A stretch of DNA of 64,000 nucleotides from G963668345 sp965226215 (lineage in GTDB: Bacteria > Acidobacteriota > Terriglobia > Bryobacterales > UBA6623): contig CBDDCH010000002.1 of the NCBI GenBank assembly GCA_965226215.1, positions 2,232,001 through 2,296,000 of the forward strand. The letters are read 5' to 3'. Below are positions 8,408 through 16,547 of the stretch, piece after piece (within the stretch, counting starts at the first letter, position 1; each line of letters starts with the position of its first letter). The translations under genes and the position numbers were made by a program. The notes beneath the pieces are model-generated. The model was given only the letters and a program-made list of their open reading frames with translations, was not told the DNA's origin and ran no database searches.

Positions 8408-9718
8408 CTAACGCAGCGCGGCCGTCGAATATACGTTCGTTGGGCTCCACAATAGGAACCCGCCGTAGTCCTCGCCCAAGGCTTCCTTCACACCTTGGAT
8501 CTGCTTCTTCACCATGGCGGCGTCGTAAACAGCCCCGCGGTCGAAGTCCTGCAGCCACGGCCTTAGCCTTGTTGAGCTCGGGCGGCTCGACACGAAGGCC
8601 AGCAGCCGCTTTCGTGCCGTCTTCAACGAATAGTTCACGACTTCGTAAGGGTGTTGAGCCGGATTCTTGAAGCCCTTGAAGCCTGCTGCATAGTGCGAGG
8701 GATAAACCATCGGGCACACGTAATCGAAATAGGCGTAGGCATCTTCGATCACTTGTCCGACACCAAGGGCGTCCCGATTCACCGTGGCCAGACCGAATAG
8801 ATCGGCCGACAGTCGCGCGTCAGGGAACTTCTGACGGAGATACGCAAAAAAGCTTTGAATCACCTGTCGCCGGGGCAACTTGCCTCTCGAAACGGGGAAA
8901 TACATATCATTCAACTCGCCGTCCGACGGAAACCGGATGTAGTCGAAATTCAATTCGTCGACACCGCTCCGCAATACGTCTTTCGCAATCGCAATGTTAT
9001 AGTCCCATACCTCGATCGCCGCCGGGTCGAGCCATGCCAGTTTCCTGTTGTCGAGCCAAAGTGTTGCCTCTGACAAGCGAGGCTCCTCCCCAGACAACTT
9101 CGATCTACTGTGCACTGCCAATTCCGGTCGCGCCCTCGCCAACTTCGGGTCCGTGAACACCACAATTCTGGCAATCACATACAAACCCGCATCCTGAAGC
9201 CTGCCCACGAGGGACCCAAGGTTGCGAATGATCCGATGCCTTGCTTGATACGCAATAGCTTCTGGGACGCTTGTGTCGAACCCAACGCGCCCAGTGGCAT
9301 CTTTGACGTCGATGACGACGGTGTTGACCGAGCCGTTTCTTGCAAGCTCAATCACACCCTCAACGCGGTCTTGTACGGTCGTCGACCAGAACGATAAATA
9401 GATTCCCTTGAAGACCCTAGGCTGGTTCACCGAGCGCTTTGGCGGTTTCGGGCCACGAGCCTCGATGTTCGGGGGAGCTACTGGCCCCTCCACTTTCCCC
9501 GCCGCCTCCAACGCATTTTCCGGCGCTTTCAGCGCCGATGAGACGAGCGCTCCCTCGCGCCGGACCCGCGTCGAGGGGAGCAGCCGTTCTGCTTCCAACC
9601 CGGGCGTGGAAGGGTGAACCGAAAATTCGGAGACTAAGCCCAGCCAGGCGGAAAGGACCACCAGGATGATCACCAAGAAACTGTATGGTGCTGTGCCAAG
9701 ACCCCGTGGCTTCTGCAT
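8408..9718 (-). CDS. Putative glycosyl hydrolase, DUF4015 family, membrane-anchored
   Basis: 436 residues. It has an N-terminal membrane anchor or uncleaved signal (about residues 12-31), then a low-complexity Ala/Pro/Glu linker to about residue 95. From RVFKGIYLSFWST onward it follows the DUF4015 TIM-barrel family. Seen: VVIDVKDATG, ARIVVFTDP, ELNFDYIRFPSDG with the acidic residues expected of a glycosidase-like site, VCPMVYPSHYAAG and a GFLLWSPTNVYS end. The family is only predicted to act on polysaccharides, probably in the envelope; the substrate is unknown. The start ATG at 9718 gives the anchor. It is convergent with the SDR gene. Confidence 0.85.
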   Translation of the reverse strand: MQKPRGLGTAPYSFLVIILVVLSAWLGLVSEFSVHPSTPGLEAERLLPSTRVRREGALVSSALKAPENALEAAGKVEGPVAPPNIEARGPKPPKRSVNQPRVFKGIYLSFWSTTVQDRVEGVIELARNGSVNTVVIDVKDATGRVGFDTSVPEAIAYQARHRIIRNLGSLVGRLQDAGLYVIARIVVFTDPKLARARPELAVHSRSKLSGEEPRLSEATLWLDNRKLAWLDPAAIEVWDYNIAIAKDVLRSGVDELNFDYIRFPSDGELNDMYFPVSRGKLPRRQVIQSFFAYLRQKFPDARLSADLFGLATVNRDALGVGQVIEDAYAYFDYVCPMVYPSHYAAGFKGFKNPAQHPYEVVNYSLKTARKRLLAFVSSRPSSTRLRPWLQDFDRGAVYDAAMVKKQIQGVKEALGEDYGGFLLWSPTNVYSTAALR

Positions 9719-9974
9719 GGCGCGAACTCGATGAAGAAGGCTCTATCTTATAAAATCGGCCCCCGGGCCAGAACTTTGACTTGCGGAACCTGGGACCGGT
9801 CATCCCACGCTGCCTAGGGACCTACTTTTCGTGCTTTCCTAATTGTTTGGGCGCTCCGAGCTGTGGTCGCGTTGCTGGCCCGCCGCCCGTCAGAGCCGAT
9901 TGTTGCAATTCATAAATCGCTCGGAGCGGCAACGCCTGCGCCAACGGTCGAGCCGATCATATCCGGGACGGTCT

Positions 9975-10129
9975 AACAGCCCGTGGCAAAAGTCGTGCAG
10001 GAGCGAAAAATGGGGACTGCCACCAATTCGCTCCCCGTCATGACCCAAGAAACAAAGCACTTAGCCCGAAGCGAATTGGCTGGCTGTACCCGATTTTTCG
10101 CGACCTTCACTTCTGCCACGGGCTGCTAA
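9975..10129 (+). repeat. 150-bp inverted-repeat element, copy 2
   Basis: Bounded by ACAGCCCGTGGCAAAAGTCG and GCCACGGGCTGCTAAG. The same core as the other copies is present in the same orientation as copy 1. It sits in non-coding DNA between two divergent gene blocks. Differences from copy 1 are scattered single bases, including changes in the loop between the two inner arms. Confidence 0.85.
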
Positions 10130-10456
10130 GTCCAATGACATTCTCAACTCTTGGGGGCGTGAGGGTCAGCGGGAGGAACCCCGAACTTCGGTCAGGAACG
10201 CACGTATAGCCTCCCTAAGGCAACGTTCGCTTGCGGAGTCGCCGACCGCCGGACCTTCTACGAAATGGGGATTACTTACCCGATAGGTCTGGATCTCCAT
10301 TGGTGGGGACGGGCCGCCAAAGGCTGTGAATCTTGCCACCCGCGCACTGGTCTAATCCGCTCTAATCCCAATACTTGTTACTTCGTGTGCTTCAGCCCCC
10401 GCAGGGGGCGTAGGATAATAGCCCACGGTGGAGCCGGACTCCACTAGGCGAAACCG

Positions 10457-10545
10457 TGGGTTCGGTGGACCCGGAGGGCTATCGGGCCGCGGTGGAGCGG
10501 CACGAGAAGCTGTATCGGGAGCAGTTGGCGGCAGAGCGGCGCTGA
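10457..10545 (+). pseudogene. Possible C-terminal remnant of a lost gene
   Basis: A short stretch ending in TGA reads VDPEGYRAAVERHEKLYRE followed by QLAAERR. The helical, charged pattern resembles the tail of many enzymes, for example metallo-hydrolases, but there is no upstream gene body. It directly follows a dispersed repeat, suggesting the rest was lost. The assignment is weak. Confidence 0.3.
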
Positions 10546-10786
10546 GACGCGCGGGGGCGTCCACGCACCTCAAGTCTGGCCCGATTGCGCACCCGTCGAG
10601 TCGCCGACGCCCCTGGGCCTCAGAACATGGCGCGATGAACGCGCTTCCATCCGGTTCGCGGAAGTTGAGGTGGCGAGGGGTTGAATCGCGGCTGGCATCC
10701 AACTGGTTCGGATCCGGCACGTCCCGCAAACAAGCTGCTTCTGACAATCCCCGATCTCGTGCGCACCACGGGTGTGGCGCCCGGCG

Positions 10787-11743
10787 CTAAACCACAGGCT
10801 GCAGCGAGGACGAGAGTCGGCCCGTCGCCCGCAGTTCGGAAGGCAGTAAGGCTGCGTAGACGGTCGAGTTAACGGGGGTCGGCACGGCTGAGTCCTGACC
10901 GTATCGCACAACCGTACCGGTTTGATACTCGAGCTCCGAGGGTCTGCCCTCGACGATGTCTCGCTGCATCGAGGCCGTGGCGGCGTGAGGCAGAGCGTCG
11001 ACCAGCCGCATGGCTCTGTCTGTCGCGTCGAGGCTGATGGCAATGTTGCGCTTGCGGGCCACAGCCACGATCTCATCCATCGCCGCTCGCAGAATCGCGC
11101 GGGTTTCGGGAACCGCCCGAAGGACACCTACGGGTTCGCGTACAAGTGCACCCACTCCGCCAAGAGGCGCGACAAACAAAAACTTTTCCCACAACGCGGC
11201 TTCAATGTCATCGGGCGTGGTCACGGTCATGCCCTTGGCGGATTCGAGTGCCGCGCGGATCCGGTGAACCCTATCCGTGTTCTCTCGCCCCAGCTCGCCG
11301 AAGAGTATCGTTGGCTCCAACCCATCGTGACGTATCCGGGCCGGAGCAATCCTTGTGCTGAAGATTCTGCACAGGCCTCCCAAGATGTGTCGCGGGCCCA
11401 GAATCTCTGCCAATAGACTCGGCGCCTCGACACCGTTTTCGAGAGGAATAACCGTAGTGTTGGGACCCACCAGCGGAGCCAGAGATCGCCCCGCCTCGGG
11501 GATTTGTGGCGCTTTGACAGCCAGAAGAATTAGATCAACCGGTCCCACCTCGCTTGGATCACCGACCGCCCGGGGGCTCGCTATGGAAAAGTCACCGTGA
11601 CCGCTTTCTACCTGCAGCCCGTGGGTTCGCAAGCGATCAAGTGTTCTGCCTCTGGCTAGAAAAACAACGTCGTGTCCGGCTTCTGCGAGGCGGCCGCCAA
11701 AGTACCCGCCGACCGCACCGACACCTACAACGGCGATGCGCAT
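10787..11743 (-). CDS. panE: Ketopantoate reductase family protein (ApbA/PanE)
   Basis: 318 residues. It begins MRIAVVGVGAVGGYFGGRLA, the NADP-binding GxGxxG fingerprint of ApbA/PanE, which reduces 2-dehydropantoate to pantoate in coenzyme A synthesis. Also seen: LILLAVKAPQ, PLENGVEAP, EALWEKFLFVAP-like sequence (AALWEKFLFVAPLGGVGAL), and SMQRDIVEGRPSELEYQTG with the conserved Ser/Glu/Arg cluster of the C-terminal domain. The ATG at 11743 is chosen because a GGGAGGA Shine-Dalgarno lies about 10 nt upstream; a TTG at 11761 overlaps that site. Family paralogues with other 2-keto acid substrates exist, so panE is probable, not certain. It is divergent from the VOC gene. Confidence 0.8.
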   Translation of the reverse strand: MRIAVVGVGAVGGYFGGRLAEAGHDVVFLARGRTLDRLRTHGLQVESGHGDFSIASPRAVGDPSEVGPVDLILLAVKAPQIPEAGRSLAPLVGPNTTVIPLENGVEAPSLLAEILGPRHILGGLCRIFSTRIAPARIRHDGLEPTILFGELGRENTDRVHRIRAALESAKGMTVTTPDDIEAALWEKFLFVAPLGGVGALVREPVGVLRAVPETRAILRAAMDEIVAVARKRNIAISLDATDRAMRLVDALPHAATASMQRDIVEGRPSELEYQTGTVVRYGQDSAVPTPVNSTVYAALLPSELRATGRLSSSLQPVV

Positions 11744-11875
11744 TGACTCTTTTCCTCCCAATTCGTTGGAACGACCGCCCGAACTGCCTCCGAACTAGTA
11801 TGCACCCCTTGGTTCCGCCGTTGTTGCTGCCGAACCATTCACTGCGTTATCCTCCCGGTCGGCGCAGGTGCACTG

Positions 11876-12265
11876 TTGAGAGTTCGCCTATATCGCGTAA
11901 TTTTACCGGTTGACGACATCGAGCGAGCCGCCGAGTTCTACACCGAGTTACTCGGCGTCACCGGCAAGCGTGTGTCGCCTGGGCGGCACTACTTCGACTG
12001 TGGACGTACCATCCTCGCGTGTTACGACCCGGTCGTGGACGGTGACGGCAGGGGCGACGGGTGGCACCATCATTTCAATCAGTACGTCTATTCCGCTGTC
12101 GAAGACTTGAGAGCGGTCTTCGAACGAGCAAAGCGACTTGGCTGCCAGGCGCTAGACGAGAAGATTGCGGACATGCCGTGGGGCGAGCGTCTCTTCTACG
12201 CACGAGACCCGTTCGGTAATCCGATCTGTTTCGTTGACGAGCATACCCTGTTCACCGGGAACTAA
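11876..12265 (+). CDS. VOC (glyoxalase/bleomycin-resistance fold) protein
   Basis: 129 residues with the paired beta-alpha-beta-beta-beta layout of the vicinal-oxygen-chelate superfamily. Seen: YRVILPVDDIERAAEFYTEL at the start, HYFDCGRTILACYD in the middle and ERLFYARDPFGNPICFVDE at the end, where the DPxGN motif and final Glu are typical metal-site and fold positions. The start is TTG at 11876, since no ATG fits the conserved N-terminal strand. Function within the superfamily (isomerase, dioxygenase, resistance) cannot be told. Confidence 0.8.
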   Translation: MRVRLYRVILPVDDIERAAEFYTELLGVTGKRVSPGRHYFDCGRTILACYDPVVDGDGRGDGWHHHFNQYVYSAVEDLRAVFERAKRLGCQALDEKIADMPWGERLFYARDPFGNPICFVDEHTLFTGN

Positions 12266-12866
12266 CCGACTCCGAGCGGAAGCTTTGAACTGGGATTGCC
12301 GTTCAAAAGCGTGTAGCGTAGGGCTGGGCCGTCGTTTTGCCCAGACCTGCGGCCTTTTCTGCCTGGTTGCGTCGGCAAGAAAACCTCGATGGCGCAGGGC
12401 GACACTCTGGATCCAGGCCCGAGTCGAACCGAAGCGTTCATCGCCCAACTAGCCAGGTGCTCTGCCCTTGATATCCCAGAAGCAGTCGAACACCGAGCCG
12501 CGAGTGTGAGCGAGCGGTCCAGAGGTGAGGCCGCTCGGCATGGATGAATCCGCGTCCTCTCAACACCCACCTAGCGAGAACAAAACTGTCGTTCCAGCCC
12601 GCATAACGGACGAACAGACTTGACACAGTCGCTATTCTGAAGGGGGAGACTGCGGAGACCGGCATCGCGCTCGACGAGCGAAAAAAAATACGAAACAAAC
12701 CCAATCTCGCACAACCCACAGGGAATCAGTGCGTTGCCGGAGGCTTCCAGGACGGAGTTCGTAGCGGCCTTTTGCTATTGTGGCGCACGCATTCTTGCGT
12801 GCTGGAGTGAACCCCCAAAATGAGACAGTCGTGATAGCGACACTTTAGCCGGGAAAGGAACTGCGA
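12266..12866. other. Repeat-rich gap upstream of the IS3 element
   Basis: It contains a repeat at about 12487-12560 (CACCGAGCCGCGAGTGTGAG, with a second copy at 22669-22733) and an AT-rich repeat at about 12636-12722 (GAAACAAACCCAATCTCGCA) of the same family as 14444, 23853, 24057 and 37018. A hairpin GCGCACGCATTCTTGCGTGC lies at 12783. No gene is seen. Confidence 0.55.
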
Positions 12867-13142
12867 GTGGGCAAGAGACGAGTTTACAAGTTTCCCGAAG
12901 AATACCGGAAGATGGCACTGGAGCGGCTGAAAAGCTGCCAGAGCGTGACAGCGCTGTCGAAGGAGCTGGGGATTCACCGAGGGCTGCTGTACAGGTGGCG
13001 AAATCGGATGGAGCCGACGGAGGAGGGGCCCGGTCCGCCGGTCGCCTCCCGCGAGCGGGAACTGCGCCAGGAGATCCGCGCGTTGCAGCGTCTGTTGGGG
13101 GATAAGACGCTGGAAGTGGATTTTTTCAAAGGCGCCTTCTAA
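12867..13142 (+). CDS. IS3-family transposase OrfA
   Basis: 91 residues, helix-turn-helix DNA-binding subunit: KFPEEYRKMALERLKSCQSV, TALSKELGIHRGLLYRWR, then a leucine-zipper-like ERELRQEIRALQRLLGDKT. The stop lies just before the orfB frame. A canonical -1 slippery heptamer T_TTT_TTC is present at 13121-13127, in phase with orfA, and the -1 frame is open from there into orfB. Programmed frameshifting to an OrfAB fusion, known in IS3 elements, is therefore likely. The start is GTG at 12867. Confidence 0.88.
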   Translation: MGKRRVYKFPEEYRKMALERLKSCQSVTALSKELGIHRGLLYRWRNRMEPTEEGPGPPVASRERELRQEIRALQRLLGDKTLEVDFFKGAF

Positions 13143-14284
13143 AAAATCGAGGCTCGACGCCACGGCAGCGGCAGCTGTGGCGAGAAGGCGTCTACGACCA
13201 AATCCGGGAGTTGATGCCGCTGCAAGGCAGACTGAGTGTCGAGCGGATGTGCCGGCTGGCCCCAGTGAGCCGGGCTGGTTTCTATCGGTCATTCAAAGAG
13301 CAGATGCCGCTGGAAGAAGACATGGAAGTGCGGTCGGCGATCCAGGAGGTTGCCCTCGAACATCGGCGACGCTATGGCTACCGCAGGGTCGCGGCGGAAC
13401 TCCGCCGGCGGGGGATGGTGGTGAACCACAAGCGCGTGGCGCGGATCATGCGCCAGGACGGGTTGCTCGGGGTCCAACCCCGGGCGTTCGTGGCCACCAC
13501 GGAGGCCGATCATCCGCTGGAGGTTTACCTCAACCTAGCCGCCCGCATCAAGCTGACCGGGATCAATCAGCTGTGGGTGGCCGACATCACCTACATCCGG
13601 CTGAAGGCCGAGTTCGTTTATCTGGCCGTGGTCTTGGACGCCTACTCGCGGAAGGTGGTGGGCTGGGCGCTGGAGAGAACGCTGGCCGCCCGCTTGCCGC
13701 TGGCGGCACTGGAGCAGGCGATGGCCGAACGGCAACCGCCGCCCGGCCTGGTCCATCACTCCGATCGCGGTGTGCAGTACGCTTCCGGCGCCTACGTGAG
13801 GAGCTTGCGCCGCCAGCAAGCGATCCCCAGCATGAGTCGGCCGGCGAACCCCTACGACAATGCCAGTTGTGAGAGCTTCATCAAGACGCTCAAGCGGGAG
13901 GAGATCTACGCCAACGATTATCAGGATCTCGACCACCTGCGCGCGAACATCGAGGACTTCATCGAGCGCTACTACAACCGCTGCCGTCTGCATTCGGCGC
14001 TGGGCTATCGGCCCCCCGAGGAGTTCGAGCGGGCCGCCGGGACGAAGGCGGCTTGCGCCGGAGCGACGATGAGTTTTTTTAGGCAGCAGGAGATCTATCG
14101 ATCCGATGGGAAGGGGTTGCTGAACGAGAAGCCGACCGCAGCCGGCTCCCCGAACCATCGTTTCGATGAGTCTCCGGCCGGCTATTCCTCGGCGGGTTGG
14201 TCTCCACCAGAGCCCGCCTCCGCTTCACCCGCCGAGGACCATGCTAGAACAGAAGAGGCTATGGGGAGAAGGAAAAACCATTGA
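13128..14284 (+). CDS. IS3-family transposase OrfB (rve integrase core)
   Basis: DDE integrase subunit, in the -1 frame relative to orfA. It is read either by frameshift at 13121-13127 or from an internal start at 13211 (TTG) or 13214 (ATG). Seen: HRRRYGYRRVAAELRRRG (HTH_21-like), QLWVADITYIR with the first Asp, HHSDRGVQYAS with the second Asp, and NASCESFIKTLKREE with the catalytic Glu, ending RLHSALGYRPPEEFE. About 80 residues follow this usual C-terminus; they are Ser/Pro/Ala-rich and may be read from flanking DNA beyond the true IS end. Confidence 0.88.
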
Positions 14285-14670
14285 ACGGCGAGTGTCGCTA
14301 CCGCCGATTGTCTCAGCGGAGGGGTTCACCCCAGTGCCGTGTCGCCATTCGTGGCGACATCGAGTATCGTATGTAGCGCGCGCTCTCAGCATGCCGCGTC
14401 GCGATAACTATCGCCGCAGCGCACCACCCCAGGCGCAGGAGCAATGGGAGAAACAAAAACGACCAAACAAAGCCAACTTCTCATAACCCCTATTAATCCA
14501 GCAACTTACACGACGAATCCACAGCGACAGGGAGATCGGCGGGAGATTCAGCGGACGGACTGATTTGCCGTAAGTGCCTGTCCAGCCGCCTGGCGAGAGC
14601 GTCTATTTACATTCAGGACACGCTGGCAGTACACTACCCTCGCCACATCACACAGACCGGGACGGCCACG
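14285..14670. other. Gap downstream of the IS3 element
   Basis: No gene is seen. It contains one copy of the AT-rich dispersed repeat at about 14444-14500 (GACCAAACAAAGCCAACTTC followed by TCATAACCCC). Confidence 0.5.
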
Positions 14671-15870
14671 ATGAAGATTACAGCGATTGAAACCCTGCAT
14701 TGCGACGCCGGCTGGCGGAACTTTTCGTTGGTCAAACTCACGACCGATACCGGCTTGATCGGCTGGAGTGAGTTCCAAGAGGGTTTCGGGTCGCCGGGTG
14801 TTTCAGCGGCGATCGAGGGGCTTGCCGCGATGGTGGTGGGCCAGGACCCGCGGCACACCGAAAAGATCTACTGGGACCTCTGGGCAGCCATTCGTCCTGC
14901 CGTCGGCGGGGTCGCGGGAGAAGCGGTCGGCGCGATCGAGAACGCCCTCTTGGACGTCAAGGCGAAGCACTACGGCGTTCCTGTCTATGAGCTTTTGGGC
15001 GGCGCCGTGCGGGATCGGCTGCGGGTTTATTGGTCGCACTGCGGCACCTATCGAGTCAATTGGCCGGAGGCTCATCAATACCCGCCCGTCAAGTCTCTCG
15101 ACGACGTCAGGGGTCTCGGCCGTGAGGTAAAGAAGAGGGGCTTTACGGCTCTCAAGACGAATATCTTCCTCTTCGATCGCGAGCCGAGCGGCTACCTGCC
15201 TGGATTCAATCGCCCGGCCGGCTATCCCGAGCTGAACGCCGAGCGCGATGTGATCGACGGCCTGAAGGCGGAAATGGAGGCTTTTCGAGAAGGCGCCGGC
15301 CCAGACATTGACCTCTTGCTTGACCTCAACTTCAACATGAAAACGGAAGGTTATCTGCAAACGGTCGACGCGCTGGCCCCGTTGGGTCTGTTCTGGATCG
15401 AGATCGACAGCTACAATCCACAGGCTCTGGCGCTGATCCGGCAGCGCTCGACGACCCCCATCAGTTCCTGCGAGACCTTGATCGGGATCCGCGAGTTCCG
15501 GCAGTATTTCGACTGCCAGTCGATGGACGTGGCGATCGTTGACGCGGTCTGGAACGGAGTGTGGCAATCGATGAAGATCGCGGCCGTCGCCGAGGCCCAC
15601 GAGGTCAACGTCGCGCCGCACAACTTCTACGGCCACCTTTCGAGCATGATGAGCGCGCATTTCTCAGCCGCCGTCCCGAACTTCCGGATCATGGAGACGG
15701 ACGTGGATGAAGTGGCCTGGCGGGACGAGTTGTTCACCGTCGCTCCCCAGATAGAGGACGGCTACCTGATTCTGCCGAAGACTCCGGGATGGGGGACGGA
15801 GCCCAGCGAGGCGGGGCTGAAGGCTCATCCGCCGCGGCAGCTCGGCGGGATACTCGGAAGCCGCCGATGA
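14671..15870 (+). CDS. Enolase-superfamily enzyme (mandelate racemase/muconate lactonizing type; acid-sugar dehydratase-like)
   Basis: 399 residues. It has an N-terminal capping domain, then a TIM barrel with the superfamily's metal and base positions: KTN at 162-164 (catalytic Lys region), DLNFN (metal ligand Asp 218), WIEID (Glu 244), SSCETL (Glu 268), DAVWNG (Asp 291) and APHNF (His 317, acid/base). These enzymes abstract a proton alpha to a carboxylate; sugar-acid dehydration is the most common role for this pattern. The exact substrate is unknown. It starts with ATG at 14671 (MKITAIETL), the normal beginning. It stands alone; a palindromic repeat follows its 3' end. Confidence 0.85.
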   Translation: MKITAIETLHCDAGWRNFSLVKLTTDTGLIGWSEFQEGFGSPGVSAAIEGLAAMVVGQDPRHTEKIYWDLWAAIRPAVGGVAGEAVGAIENALLDVKAKHYGVPVYELLGGAVRDRLRVYWSHCGTYRVNWPEAHQYPPVKSLDDVRGLGREVKKRGFTALKTNIFLFDREPSGYLPGFNRPAGYPELNAERDVIDGLKAEMEAFREGAGPDIDLLLDLNFNMKTEGYLQTVDALAPLGLFWIEIDSYNPQALALIRQRSTTPISSCETLIGIREFRQYFDCQSMDVAIVDAVWNGVWQSMKIAAVAEAHEVNVAPHNFYGHLSSMMSAHFSAAVPNFRIMETDVDEVAWRDELFTVAPQIEDGYLILPKTPGWGTEPSEAGLKAHPPRQLGGILGSRR

Positions 15871-15898
15871 GGCCGGACGCTTGAGTCTCGCAAATCAT

Positions 15899-15990
15899 GA
15901 TGACATGGCCGTGTTCAGACTGTAGGGGCACAGCATGCTGTGCCCGTGCTCCAAAGTCACTGTATTTTGCGAGCCTCGATAGGCCGGGTA
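15899..15990 (+). repeat. Dispersed palindromic repeat, copy A
   Basis: Contains GTAGGGGCACAGCATGCTGT followed by GCCC, then CACTGTATTTTGCGAGCCTC. An inverted copy lies at about 32293-32392 with a different but still self-complementary stem (GGGCACGGCATGCCGTGCCC). It lies just downstream of the enolase-superfamily gene and could serve as a terminator-like hairpin, though no U-tract follows. Confidence 0.75.
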
Positions 15991-16050
15991 GTAGAAGGAA
16001 AAGAACAAGCAGTTCACAGCAATTGTGATGCGAAAGAAGGAGCTGCCGGA

Positions 16051-16471
16051 ATGCACGTCGCCGTAGGAGAGAAAGCCGCCCGCGGTTTGACCCTCTCGCA
16101 GGACGATGTACAGAAATACGCGGAGATCACCGGCGACTACAACCCACTTCACTTTGACGAGCAGTTCGCTGCCCGCACGAAGTTCAAGCGTCTGGTCGTG
16201 CAAAGGCGGCCTAACGACTGGGGTCCTGAACGCGCTGGTCGCCACGGACATGCCGGGCCCTGGCACCGTGTTTCTGAGCCACGACTGGAAGTTCACAGCC
16301 CCAGTGTTCATTGGGGACACGATCACCGGCGAAGCGGAAGTTGTCAGCGTTCATGCGAGCAAGCCGGTCGTACAACTCAAGATCAAGGTGACTCGCCAAA
16401 CGGGCGAAACAGTTTTGGAAGGAGCGGCTTGGTGTTACACGTTTTCACCGGAAACCGGGGTGGTGAAGTAG
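16051..16471 (+). pseudogene. MaoC-like (hot-dog fold) dehydratase, frameshifted
   Basis: The reading begins at ATG 16051, preceded by GAAGGAG 10 nt upstream. It shows the (R)-hydratase signature YAEITGDYNPLHFDEQFA with its catalytic Asp/His pair, then KFKRLVVQ. At about 16200-16206 the frame must change by one base: an extra A in GTGCAAAGGCGG. The remainder reads GGLTTGVLNALVATDMPGPG, DWKFTAPVFIGDTITGEAEV and WCYTFSPETGVVK to a TAG. With one base removed it would be a normal ~140-residue enoyl-CoA hydratase/acyl dehydratase of the MaoC family. It is either a fresh pseudogene or a sequence error. Confidence 0.8.
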
Positions 16472-16547
16472 AAAATTCGGGGTCACAAGCTCGTTTTCTG
16501 GCGTCCTTGCGCGTAGGACCAGTGGTATGGACGCTGGAACCAAACAC

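Larger units (their letters stand above)
9719..10786. other. Repeat-rich gap
   Basis: This gap holds a 150-bp inverted-repeat element (9975-10129) and a dispersed repeat at about 10390-10460: a CCCCCGCAGGGGGC hairpin followed by ATAGCCCACGGTGGAG. A related copy of the latter lies at 22929-22985. Just after it is a possible gene tail (10457-10545, listed separately). Otherwise I see nothing. Confidence 0.55.
12811..14284 (+). mobile_element. IS3-family insertion sequence (ends not resolved)
   Basis: Two overlapping-frame genes, orfA and orfB, in the arrangement of IS3-family elements. The left end is plausibly the TGAACCCCCAAAATGAGACA at about 12808. I could not find a matching inverted right end, so the right boundary is given as the end of the orfB frame and may overrun the true IS. 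Confidence 0.7.

Noticed and set aside
14060..14284. Inverted right end of the IS3 element
   Set aside because: No stretch matched the complement of the left end well enough to set a boundary.
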